From Cohnella hashimotonis (GTDB lineage: Bacteria > Bacillota > Bacilli > Paenibacillales > Paenibacillaceae): a stretch of DNA of 64,000 nucleotides. Made by a program: the position numbers and the translations under genes. Shown in pieces: positions 9,357 through 17,385 of the stretch. Positions within the stretch are counted from its first letter, which is position 1, and each line of letters begins with the position of its first letter. The notes beneath the pieces are model-generated. The model was not told the DNA's origin, searched no databases, and worked only from the letters and a program-made list of their open reading frames with translations. Location: NCBI RefSeq assembly GCF_030014955.1, contig NZ_JAGRPV010000001.1:5022001-5086000 (forward strand). The letters are read 5' to 3'.

Positions 9357-10240
9357 TAATATTCGACCTCCAGCTTGCGGAACAAGCCAAGCGTGATGAA
9401 GCTGACGACGCTGATGACGACCGTGAACAGCAGTCCGGCCGCGGCCGAATAGCCGTACAAGCCCGTCGAGAACGATTTGAAAATGAAGGTGCCGTACACC
9501 TGCGTCGCGTCGTTGGGGCCCCCGTTCGTCAGTCCGAACACCTGGCCGAACACTTTGGCGCCCCCGATCAGGCACAGAATGAAATTGATGGTGATGGCCG
9601 GCATCGTCAAGGGCAGCGTAATGTTGAAAAATCTTCGAAAGCTGCCCGCCCCGTCGACGGTTGCGGCCTCGTAATATTCTTGCGGCACCGACTGCAGCCC
9701 CGTCAGGAAAATGACGACCGTAATGCCGATGCTGGCCCAGACGTCCATGGCGCAGATCGACAGCATGGCAAAACGCAGATCCGTCAGCCACTCCTGGGCG
9801 AGGAAGCCGAGGCCGACGCTGCGCAGAAAGACGTTGATCGGCCCGAACTCCGGCTGGTACAGCGCGCTGAACACGAAGGCGATGACCAGCGGGTTAAATA
9901 CGATCGGAGAGAAGATAATCGTCCGGTACAGATGCTTGAGCTTAATCTGATTGTTGAGAATGATGGCCAGCAGGAAGCCGACGACGATCTTCACGCTGGT
10001 GGTCAATACGGTGAAAATCAGCGTATTCTTGATCGAAATGGAGAAGATCGACGACTCGAACAGATCGACGAAGTTGGTCCAGCCGTTAAAGGCCGGCTTC
10101 AGCGGGTAGTAGGAGGACCAGTCGGTAAACGCCATCGCGAACCCGGACAGATTGGGGATGATGAAAAACAGGCTGAACAAGAGAAACGCCGGCAGGACGA
10201 ACAATATCGTATACTGCTTCGATACGCCTTTTGAAAGCAT
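9356..10240 (-). CDS. Carbohydrate ABC transporter permease (MalF type), operon A
   Basis: The 294-residue permease begins MLSKGVSKQYTILFVLPAF, a cytoplasmic start followed by the first membrane helix. Six helices and the EAA loop (YYEAATVDGAGSFRRFF) are visible, and it ends LFRKLEVEY. It forms the import channel with the MalG-type partner downstream. It aligns end to end with the operon B permease at 42174-43058, which ends LFKKMEVEY and has the same length. It lies 84 bp after the solute-binding gene, with a strong hairpin in that gap. Confidence 0.95.
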   Translation of the reverse strand: MLSKGVSKQYTILFVLPAFLLFSLFFIIPNLSGFAMAFTDWSSYYPLKPAFNGWTNFVDLFESSIFSISIKNTLIFTVLTTSVKIVVGFLLAIILNNQIKLKHLYRTIIFSPIVFNPLVIAFVFSALYQPEFGPINVFLRSVGLGFLAQEWLTDLRFAMLSICAMDVWASIGITVVIFLTGLQSVPQEYYEAATVDGAGSFRRFFNITLPLTMPAITINFILCLIGGAKVFGQVFGLTNGGPNDATQVYGTFIFKSFSTGLYGYSAAAGLLFTVVISVVSFITLGLFRKLEVEY

Positions 10241-10263
10241 GGCCTTACCGCCTTCCGTAATCG

Positions 10264-10293
10264 GCGCGGGCGCGCCGTTCGCCGCGCCCGCGC
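10264..10293 (-). other. Intercistronic hairpin between binding-protein and permease genes (operon A)
   Basis: The arms GCGCGGGCGCG and CGCGCCCGCGC form a perfect GC-rich stem of 11 pairs with an 8-base loop. No run of T follows it, so it is not a clear terminator. In binding-protein transport operons such a structure usually stabilises the upstream transcript or dampens downstream expression, giving excess binding protein. That role is inferred. Confidence 0.6.
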
Positions 10294-10324
10294 AATCGCA
10301 AATTTTGTAGAGGCGCTCCGGCCG

Positions 10325-11665
10325 TTACCAGCCCGGCGTCTTGATCGTGCGGTTCAACTGGGCGTAATCCTTATACCAGTCGTCGAACGCCTTGTCGATC
10401 GGCTTGTCGGCGAAGATGTCCCGGAACGGCTTGCCGCTATCCGAGAAATTGAAGGTCGGGAAATGCTGGCGGAACACGTCCAGCGTGATCGGAATTTGGT
10501 TCGCGGTCGTCAGCTGCTTCATTTCCTGCTGGAACGGATTCTGGTCGGTCGCGTAGCCTTCATACGGGCTCGCGCCCTGGTCGGGAGCGACCATGATTTT
10601 GAAGTTGTCCGGCTCCATAAGGAAGTTGACCAGTTCTTTGGCCTCTTCCTTATGCTTGCTGTTGCTCGGCACGCCGAAGGCGCGGCCCGACAGGTTGACG
10701 ACGCCGCTGATATAATCGTCGCCGAGCGTGATCGGCATCATGCCGAGATCCTTAACCTTCTCGGGATCGGTCTTGGCGAGATCGGCGTACAGCCAGTCGC
10801 CCAGCACCGTCATGCCGTATTTGCCATCCAGCAGCCCCTGATAGCCGTCGGGAATCTGCACGGTCATATGATTGTCGTTAACATACGGCTTGAGTGCCAG
10901 CATCCGGTTGGCGAATTCGACCAGCGCCTTGACGTCGTTCGGCTTCTCCTCGTTTTTGACGATCTTCTCCACGTCTTCGTCGGGGAACGTGTAGACGCCG
11001 CCGACGGCTTGCAGCATCTGGTACGTCCAGCCCTCCTTGCCGGGAATGAACAGCGGCGTTGCGCCCGTCTGCTTGATTTTCTCCATGCCCGCCGTCAGTT
11101 CCGCGTAATTCATCATCGGCACCTTGACGCCGGCTTTCTCGAACACCTTCTTGTTGTAAATGGCGCCGAAGTAGCCGAGCGGCGTCGCGTACGCTTCGTA
11201 CACCTGACCGTCCTTGGCGGCGAACTGCTTGACGCTGTCGATCATCTTGTCCGCCCACGGGCCGGAAAGCGGTTCCAGGAAAGTGAAAGGAACGTAGCCG
11301 TCGCCCACGTTGGCCTGGAACAGATCGGGGGCGTCGTCCGTCGACATTTTCGTCTTGAGAATGTTGATGAATTGATCGTCCGGATAGACGTCGAGCCTGA
11401 CCTTGTTGCCGGTCGCCTTCTCGTAGGCGGCCAGCGCGTTCTTCAGTCCGACCGATTCGCCCCAGCTGTTGAAGGTGGATAGCACCAGCTCGACCGGCTT
11501 CTTGGCAGGCGCCGGGATGGCTGACGCGCCGGCATTGGACGCTTGCGAGCCGGAGTCGCCGGCGTTGTCGTCCGCTTTATTGCCGTTTCCGCAGGCCGCC
11601 AGGATACCCATCAGGATGACGAACGCCAAGATGGCCGCCGTCGATTTGAGTCTGGAATGTCGCAT
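10325..11665 (-). CDS. Extracellular sugar-binding lipoprotein of ABC importer, operon A
   Basis: The 446-residue protein has a lipoprotein signal peptide with lipobox LAAC (GILAACGNGN) at about residue 25, then a Ser/Ala/Asp-rich linker and a family 1 solute-binding fold (AYEKATGNKVRLDV, MSTDDAPDLFQ, GAIYNKKVFEKAGV). It captures a sugar or oligosaccharide outside the membrane for the permeases downstream. It is clearly paralogous to the operon B binding protein (43126-44496). Both have YPDDQ/VPDDQ then KTKMST.DAPDL, TLGDDYI, and end FDDWYKDYAQLN or LDDWYKDYAKVN. GGAGG lies 10 bases upstream of the ATG. Its promoter lies in the 174-bp gap divergent from the sensor kinase. Confidence 0.94.
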   Translation of the reverse strand: MRHSRLKSTAAILAFVILMGILAACGNGNKADDNAGDSGSQASNAGASAIPAPAKKPVELVLSTFNSWGESVGLKNALAAYEKATGNKVRLDVYPDDQFINILKTKMSTDDAPDLFQANVGDGYVPFTFLEPLSGPWADKMIDSVKQFAAKDGQVYEAYATPLGYFGAIYNKKVFEKAGVKVPMMNYAELTAGMEKIKQTGATPLFIPGKEGWTYQMLQAVGGVYTFPDEDVEKIVKNEEKPNDVKALVEFANRMLALKPYVNDNHMTVQIPDGYQGLLDGKYGMTVLGDWLYADLAKTDPEKVKDLGMMPITLGDDYISGVVNLSGRAFGVPSNSKHKEEAKELVNFLMEPDNFKIMVAPDQGASPYEGYATDQNPFQQEMKQLTTANQIPITLDVFRQHFPTFNFSDSGKPFRDIFADKPIDKAFDDWYKDYAQLNRTIKTPGW

Positions 11666-11808
11666 TCTTCGAACGCCTCCGATAATTGTAATGTGTGCCG
11701 CCAGCTCGTTGCCCCCTTATGATAGCAAACGGCCAAAGCCGTCCGATATGGAAGATCGTTCGGGCGGTCTGGATTTTTGGACAGACATCCGGAGAGCGGA
11801 TTCGTTTG

Positions 11809-11817
11809 TGCTATACT
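11809..11817 (+). promoter_or_regulatory. Extended -10 promoter candidate for sensor kinase A
   Basis: TGCTATACT (TG, one base, TATACT) lies 23 bases before the GTG start of the kinase. No good -35 element is seen at 17 bp, which fits an extended -10 promoter. On the other strand TGCTATCAT (about 11720-11728) is a similar candidate for the divergent operon A. Confidence 0.4.
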
Positions 11818-11839
11818 GTGGGCAAGGCGGTGATCGGCA

Positions 11840-13606
11840 GTGAAATTGAGGAATTCCCTGCAGGCAAAAGTCTTCTTCGTCTATTCACTGGTATTCGTTG
11901 CGATTACGATCATGGCAAGCGTTCCCGCCTATCTCTATCTGAAGAAAGGCATCGAGAAAAATGCCTTGAACAATATAAACCAGACGGTGGCGACGATCAG
12001 CGGCAAGCTGGATACGAGCTGGGGCGAGTTCAATAGCATCAGCAAGCAGGCTTATCTCAGCACCGGAATCAACGGACGGACGGTCATTCAATATTTGGAG
12101 CTGCTGGCCGCCGACGGCGAATCGTACGATACGTTCGAATCGGGCAAGGCGGTGGACGACTTTCTCGGCCTCATCTCGGCGATTTACAACGATATTCACC
12201 GGATCGGCATCGTCACCGCCCAGAACGCGGTCTATCTCCGCCCTTCCGTCCGCCAGCTGGCCAACCGGCCGCCGGACAATCTCGCCGAGCTTGACGCTGT
12301 GCGCCGATCGAGCGGCCAGACGCTGCTCCGCTACCGGGACAAGGACTATGCCGCCAATCCCGACGACGTGCCCGTCTTCGTGTTCAGCCGCCTGCTCAAT
12401 CCGAAGCAAAACAAAATCGGCGTTATCGAGATGCAAATTGAAGTCGCCAAGCTCATCCCGCTCGAACAGCTGGAGACGATGCCGGGATCCCGGCTGCTCG
12501 TTACGGCGGGCGACCGCGTCATCTACGCGCGCGCGGACGACCGGAACGGCGAGGCAACGGACGGCGGGGCCGCCGCCGCTGCGGGCGCCGCAGGGCAAAA
12601 TGAATACGCCTTCAGACAGACGGCGCCGAAGTCCGGCCTGTCCGTCGTGCTGACGGTGCCGCGCACGGTCGTATTCTCGGAGCTCGACCTGTTCCGCAAT
12701 GTGGCGGTCGCCACGGTCGTCGTCCTTATCCTCTTTTCGGTCGCCGTCTTTTATTATTTGTCCCGCGTGCTCACCCAGCCGCTGGTGAAGCTGAAGAACG
12801 CGATCGATTCGATCGACCTGCAGGACGCGCAGCCAAAAATCGACAACAAATTCAGAATGAACGAAATTCAGAAAATCAACTTCTCGTTTCGCAACATGAA
12901 CGACCGGCTGCAGCATTCGCTGGAAAAAATCGTCCGCTTCCGCACGCTGCAGCTGCAATCCCAGTTCGAGACCCTGCAGGCGCAGATCAATCCGCATTTC
13001 CTGTTCAACATGCTCGGCATCATTCAAGCCTCGGCCGAGAGCGGCCAGCTGGAGCAGGTCAACATGCTGAGCCGCAATTTGTCTGAATTTATGCGATATT
13101 CCATCTCGATGGATGCCCCGACCACGACGCTCGACAAGGAGACCGCCTTCACCGCGCAATACCTGGAACTGATGAAGACGCGCTACATGCACCTGCTGGA
13201 ATACGAATTCGACCTCGATCCCGACATGCTGTTTATTTTCGTTCCGAAGCTCATCCTTCAGCCGCTTGTGGAAAATGCCATCAAGCACGGGTTCGGCGGA
13301 AACGCCCGCCCGCTGCGCATCTCCGTCATCGGCCGGCTGGAGGGCGAATGGTGGGAGCTGCGGGTGCTCGACAACGGCGCCGGCTTCGCGGACGATGGAC
13401 TGGCCGCCGTCAACGGCAAGATCGAGTCGTCGCTGGCGAGGCTGGACGCGGACTTCGAGCAGATCCGCCTCGACCTGGGCGGCATGGGCATGGTCAGCAC
13501 GATCGTGCGGATGAAGCTGCAGTTCCGGCATCAGTTCCGGTATGCGATCGGCAATCGGCCGGGCGGCGGGGCGGAAATCGTGCTGCGCGGCACATTCAAC
13601 GGATAG
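11840..13606 (+). CDS. YesM-type sensor histidine kinase A
   Basis: The 588-residue membrane kinase has one helix at about 12-35, an extracellular sensing domain to about 275, a second helix (VAVATVVVLILFSVAVFYYL), a HAMP linker, then the His_kinase domain with phospho-acceptor His386 in QAQINPHFLFNM and an ATPase domain (LVENAIKHGF; DNGAGF). This is the YesM/LytS arrangement, in which the kinase usually senses carbohydrate uptake together with a binding protein. The start is GTG, with an AGGCGG-type site. Its cognate regulator follows 11 bp later. Divergence from operon A suggests control of that operon. It is paralogous to the kinase at 53676-55493. Confidence 0.92.
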   Translation: MKLRNSLQAKVFFVYSLVFVAITIMASVPAYLYLKKGIEKNALNNINQTVATISGKLDTSWGEFNSISKQAYLSTGINGRTVIQYLELLAADGESYDTFESGKAVDDFLGLISAIYNDIHRIGIVTAQNAVYLRPSVRQLANRPPDNLAELDAVRRSSGQTLLRYRDKDYAANPDDVPVFVFSRLLNPKQNKIGVIEMQIEVAKLIPLEQLETMPGSRLLVTAGDRVIYARADDRNGEATDGGAAAAAGAAGQNEYAFRQTAPKSGLSVVLTVPRTVVFSELDLFRNVAVATVVVLILFSVAVFYYLSRVLTQPLVKLKNAIDSIDLQDAQPKIDNKFRMNEIQKINFSFRNMNDRLQHSLEKIVRFRTLQLQSQFETLQAQINPHFLFNMLGIIQASAESGQLEQVNMLSRNLSEFMRYSISMDAPTTTLDKETAFTAQYLELMKTRYMHLLEYEFDLDPDMLFIFVPKLILQPLVENAIKHGFGGNARPLRISVIGRLEGEWWELRVLDNGAGFADDGLAAVNGKIESSLARLDADFEQIRLDLGGMGMVSTIVRMKLQFRHQFRYAIGNRPGGGAEIVLRGTFNG

Positions 13607-13617
13607 GGTGATGAAGC

Positions 13618-15168
13618 ATGAACATCATGATCGTGGACGACGAGCCGTTCTTCATCGAACAATTCAAACGCAGAATCGAGGAGCTGGGCCGGGAGCTGCG
13701 GGTGGCGCTTAACGTTGCGGCGGAATGCTACGACGGACGGGAGGCGCTGCGGCGCATCGCCGAGCGGAAGCCGGACGTCGTCTTTACGGACATTCAGATG
13801 ACGGCGCTGAGCGGTATCGATCTGGCCCGGGCGATCCGCGAATTCGACGCGGAGCTGCCCGTCGTCGTCGTCAGCGCCTATCCTTCGTTCGACTACGTGC
13901 GGGAGGCGATCCGCTTCAATGTCGTCGACTATTTGCTGAAGCCGGTCGATCTGCATTCGCTGCGCAGCCTGATCGAAAAGCTGCTGCTGCGGACGCGCAA
14001 CAAGTCTTATCGGGCGCAGCGGGCCGCCCTGCTCGCGCTGCTCGGATCGCCGCATGCCTCCGAGGACGACGATTCCGCCGTCCGTCCGTTGTTCGCCTTT
14101 CCGCTGTACCGCGCTTTTCTGGTGCAAAATATGGCCATCATTCAGGAGCATCCCGTGCTGGTGCCGGACGACGACGAGGCGGAGGAACGGCTGCGGTCGC
14201 TGCTCGCGGTGGAGCTGGGCGAGGACGATCGGTTATGGAGCATACCGCTCGACGACGGCCGCTCCCAGCTGCTCGTGGCCGGACTGCGCGAAGACGACCG
14301 GACGAAGCTGGACCGTTTTCGCCGAGCCGTCTCCCTGCATTTCTCGAGAAACGGCATCGCGCCTTCGGTCGGCTGCAGCGAACCGTTCGGCGATATCCGC
14401 CGATTGGGGCAGCTGGTACCCGCGCTGCGCAACGTGCTGACCGAACGGACCGTCATCGGCAAGCCGCAATGGCTCGATTCCTCCGCGCCGGAGCGGCCGC
14501 TCGCGCCCCAATTCACCAAGGTCGAAAAGAAGCAGCTCGAGCGGCTGCTCGTTCGCGGCGACCACGCCGGAATCGCCAGTCTGATCCGCCATACGGTGCA
14601 GCTGTGGGAGGCGGACGGCAGTCCGATGATCATCGTGCGGCTTCAGATCAAGGAGATCGTCGGCATTCTCGAAAACGACGAGCGCGAGACGAAAGGGTTC
14701 AAACTGCGGAATTGGGACGCCCGGATCGAGGAGCTGCTGCAGATGGCCCGGTCGTTCGCGGAGCTGGCGGACGGCTTGATCGCCATGCTGGCCCGCAGCT
14801 TCGAATGGGAGCTCGACGAGCTGAACAGCGGAGATCTGGTTCGCTTATTTGCCAAGATCGAGCTGTACATCGCCGCCCATATCGGACAGCCGCTGTCGCT
14901 GACGCAACTGATGAACAAATTCCACATTTCCAAGACGCTGCTCTGCGGCCTGTTCCGGGAAAACAGCGGCAAGTCGTTCGTGGAATACGTCACCGCCATG
15001 CGCATGCGCAAAGCCCAGGAGCTGATGGTCCATTTCCCGTCCATGCGCAACAAGGAAATCGCCGAAATGGTCGGCTATGCCGACCAAAACTACTTCAGCC
15101 GCGTATTTACGGCCACGGCGGGCATGAGCCCGAGCGAATACCGGTCCCGTCATGCCGTGTCCGGATGA
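13618..15168 (+). CDS. YesN-type response regulator A (REC plus AraC HTH)
   Basis: The 516-residue protein has a receiver domain (DDE at 7-9, phospho-acceptor Asp58 in VVFTDIQM, KPVD near 115), a long middle region and a C-terminal AraC-type double helix-turn-helix (ISKTLLCGLFRENSGKSF; IAEMVGYADQNYFSRVFTATAGMSPSEYR). It is the cytoplasmic partner of the kinase just upstream and most likely activates the divergent sugar operon A. It matches the response regulator at 52082-53635, including the Asp58 numbering. The transcript converges on the lipoprotein gene at 15304 and a hairpin at 15237-15283 may end both. Confidence 0.93.
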   Translation: MNIMIVDDEPFFIEQFKRRIEELGRELRVALNVAAECYDGREALRRIAERKPDVVFTDIQMTALSGIDLARAIREFDAELPVVVVSAYPSFDYVREAIRFNVVDYLLKPVDLHSLRSLIEKLLLRTRNKSYRAQRAALLALLGSPHASEDDDSAVRPLFAFPLYRAFLVQNMAIIQEHPVLVPDDDEAEERLRSLLAVELGEDDRLWSIPLDDGRSQLLVAGLREDDRTKLDRFRRAVSLHFSRNGIAPSVGCSEPFGDIRRLGQLVPALRNVLTERTVIGKPQWLDSSAPERPLAPQFTKVEKKQLERLLVRGDHAGIASLIRHTVQLWEADGSPMIIVRLQIKEIVGILENDERETKGFKLRNWDARIEELLQMARSFAELADGLIAMLARSFEWELDELNSGDLVRLFAKIELYIAAHIGQPLSLTQLMNKFHISKTLLCGLFRENSGKSFVEYVTAMRMRKAQELMVHFPSMRNKEIAEMVGYADQNYFSRVFTATAGMSPSEYRSRHAVSG

Positions 15169-15236
15169 CGCCGCCCGGGTCAGCCTCGTTCCCTGCTCGC
15201 GGCTGCCCCAGCCGCTTGAGAAAGGGGACATCGATC

Positions 15237-15283
15237 AAAAACGCAAACGGGACAAGCAGGGAATTGCTCTGCTTTGTCCCGTT
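15237..15283 (-). terminator. Rho-independent terminator (lipoprotein gene; possibly bidirectional)
   Basis: The arms AACGGGACAAGCAG and CTGCTTTGTCCCGTT pair with one bulged T. On the minus strand the stem is followed by GCG and five T. It sits between the YesN regulator and the minus-strand lipoprotein gene. Confidence 0.7.
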
Positions 15284-15303
15284 GAACAACTTCCGCTTTG
15301 TAG

Positions 15304-15972
15304 TTAATAAATGACCAATGTCTCCACCATTTTTCCGACCGTCTCGACATACTTGTCAAAGGCATCATCTTCAGCCAGATAGGTCAGAATATACGCCTTT
15401 CCGTTCTTGATCGACAGTAGCTGCTGCCAAGTCAGACTAAAATCTCCTTGTTTTCCCGTATACTTAATCACTTTGATGTCCAGACCGTCGTCCGTCGAAA
15501 AATTCTCCTCCGAAATCATCTTGAAATCCGTAATGACTTCTTGCAGCTGCTGCTTCGTCAGCTCCACATATTGTGCAAGATCCATCTGATCCTCGCCGAG
15601 ATCTTGCATGGAAATGCTGACATTATCCCGGAACTTGTCGCCGTCCTCAAGCGCCGTCATAAAGCTGACGATGGCGCCCGGAACATCGTGGCTTAATTCC
15701 CACTTCTCCGGATACTGAATTTCTACGCCGCTGCCTTCATCCTTAAACAATACGAAACCGGGAAGCACTTGAGCGGAGGGCGCCATACCCGAATCGCCGG
15801 GGCTCGCACTCGGACTTGCGCTTGCGCTCGGGCTCGAAGCAGGCAGCTCGGACGCGGTTAGCATCGCGTCATTGTTCTTGTCGCTCGCACCGCCTCCGCA
15901 GGCAGCCAATACGAGCGCAAGGCTCAGCGGCAAAGACCATTTTAATATTGGCTTAACTCTAAGCATACTCAA
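15304..15972 (-). CDS. Lipoprotein of unknown function (PsbP/DUF1795-like fold suspected)
   Basis: The 222-residue protein has a lipobox LAAC (LALVLAACGGG) near residue 24 and a low-complexity Ser/Ala/Pro linker, then a compact domain of about 145 residues (GFVLFKDEGSGVEIQYPEKWEL to VETLVIY). The phrases IQYPEKWEL and SFMTALEDGDKFRDNVSISM resemble lipoproteins that carry PsbP- or DUF1795-like domains. The best start is TTG at 15972, because GAGGA lies 7 bases before it. The ATG two codons later would have a 13-base spacing. It follows the stalk-domain gene by 33 bp and is probably co-transcribed. No function can be given. Confidence 0.75.
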   Translation of the reverse strand: MSMLRVKPILKWSLPLSLALVLAACGGGASDKNNDAMLTASELPASSPSASASPSASPGDSGMAPSAQVLPGFVLFKDEGSGVEIQYPEKWELSHDVPGAIVSFMTALEDGDKFRDNVSISMQDLGEDQMDLAQYVELTKQQLQEVITDFKMISEENFSTDDGLDIKVIKYTGKQGDFSLTWQQLLSIKNGKAYILTYLAEDDAFDKYVETVGKMVETLVIY

Positions 15973-16005
15973 TGTAAATTCCTCTTTTCTAATCGTTCGT
16001 CCGGT

Positions 16006-17160
16006 CTAGGGCAGCTTCAATTCGATCTCGAGGCGATAATAGGCGCCGACGATATTCTCGAAGTCTGCCACCAACGACTCTTGGAAATCGTTCTTATCGA
16101 GCAACCCTACCAACAAGCTCTTGGCCGGTTCCCCATTCGGCACCAAACGGGCCGTAATCTTGTAGCGGCCGATCGGCACGCCTGCAATGCCGAAGCCGTT
16201 ATCGGTAACTTTGCCGTGCCCGACGATCTTTTTGCCCGCCCCTCCCGAGATCTGTCCAACTGGCTCCAGCGTCAACTCGACATCCTCCCGTTCAGGAGGC
16301 GGGAGTGTAACGTCTGCGGGGTCCCATAAATCGGCCATATGAAACACCACGGTCCCGGTCTTCGTCAGCGCCGTAAAATTGCGAATGGCTCCCAAATTGC
16401 CGGCAAACGGATCATCGTTGTCCGGGGTCAGGTCAATAGGCGTCGATACGCCGTTCAATTCGATCGTGGTTTCTCCGCTTGCGCTCCAAGTTGTCGCCAT
16501 TTTGCTTAATTCGATTCGATAACGGCCCTTCTCATCGGTCACGCCCGCTTGGTTGCTGTTGTACAGCAGCATGTTGTCGGCATATATCTTCGCCCCCTTG
16601 ATCGGGTGCCCATCCGCATCGACGACGGTACCCTTCAAGACGTAAGGCTCGATCCCTGTCTGGTCGCCGTCATCCGTGCCGTTGCCGGGCGTTTTTTTCT
16701 TATCGTTAATATGAATGATGACTTCGTTCGCTTTGTTCGCTACCTCGACCGCATATCCGCTATTCTCCGACACGAAGCGAAGCGGCACCATCGTACTGCC
16801 TTTTACGACTTGAGCCGGAACATCCAACGAAACTTTCTGTCCGTTAACGACGGCGGTTTTACCGTTGATCGGCAGGATGATTTCGAGCCCGTTTTTCTTG
16901 CCGATCGCTTTCTCGACGCCGCCCTTCTCTTTCACCCACTCTACTTTAAAGCCTAGCGTTTCCAACAATTTGCGGAAGGGTACGAGGGTTCGGCCATCCT
17001 TCATAATTGGAGCAGCTTCTTCAAACGTAATGGCCTGGCCATTATAAAACACGCTTATCTTCTTCTCTTGAGCCGCCGATGCGGACGCGGGTACCGCCAT
17101 AATAAAAAGCAGCACAATCGCAAGCAGGAAGCCTGCCATGCGGAAACGATTCCTATTCAT
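16006..17160 (-). CDS. Secreted protein with copper-amine-oxidase N-terminal (stalk) domain and Ig-like/carboxypeptidase-regulatory region
   Basis: The 384-residue protein has a signal peptide ending near ASAAQEKK. Residues 33-150 form the repeat known as Cu_amine_oxidN1: VFYNGQAI, MKDGRTLVPFRKLLETLGFKVEW, VVKGSTMVPLRFVSENSGY. Despite its name this is a wall- or polymer-binding stalk common in Paenibacillaceae. After a Gly/Asp linker comes LKGTVVDADGHPIKGAKIYADN, a carboxypeptidase-regulatory-like sandwich, and a final beta-rich part. AAGGAG lies 8 bases before the ATG. It forms a two-gene unit with the lipoprotein. The role is unknown; cell-surface binding is inferred. Confidence 0.85.
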   Translation of the reverse strand: MNRNRFRMAGFLLAIVLLFIMAVPASASAAQEKKISVFYNGQAITFEEAAPIMKDGRTLVPFRKLLETLGFKVEWVKEKGGVEKAIGKKNGLEIILPINGKTAVVNGQKVSLDVPAQVVKGSTMVPLRFVSENSGYAVEVANKANEVIIHINDKKKTPGNGTDDGDQTGIEPYVLKGTVVDADGHPIKGAKIYADNMLLYNSNQAGVTDEKGRYRIELSKMATTWSASGETTIELNGVSTPIDLTPDNDDPFAGNLGAIRNFTALTKTGTVVFHMADLWDPADVTLPPPEREDVELTLEPVGQISGGAGKKIVGHGKVTDNGFGIAGVPIGRYKITARLVPNGEPAKSLLVGLLDKNDFQESLVADFENIVGAYYRLEIELKLP

Positions 17161-17328
17161 TGCAATTGCTCCTTTCCGTAGTCCCCTTAATTATGAATAA
17201 GAAGTCATCCAATCATCTCATGAACCGGCTGCATGCATCAGGAGCAGCGTACCCAAACTCAAGATGACGCGGTCACGACTTCATGTCATCGAAGTCACAG
17301 GCGGATCGCGGCGAAAATGACGAAACGC

Positions 17329-17357
17329 AAAAAAGGGAGCTGTCCAAGACAGTCCCC
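17329..17357 (-). terminator. Rho-independent terminator after DUF4091 gene
   Basis: On the minus strand GGGGACTGTC, a TTG loop and GACAGCTCCC form a stem followed by six T. It starts 29 bp after the stop of the 17386-19176 gene. The rest of 17161-17328 holds nothing recognisable except the 5' region of the stalk-domain gene. Confidence 0.8.
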
Positions 17358-17385
17358 GTACAAGTGCGCATAGTTTCATTTCATT

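Noticed and set aside
8529..9791. 420-codon frame for the operon A permease
   Set aside because: The first 145 codons are the neighbouring permease read out of frame. The coupled ATG at 9356 gives the right length.
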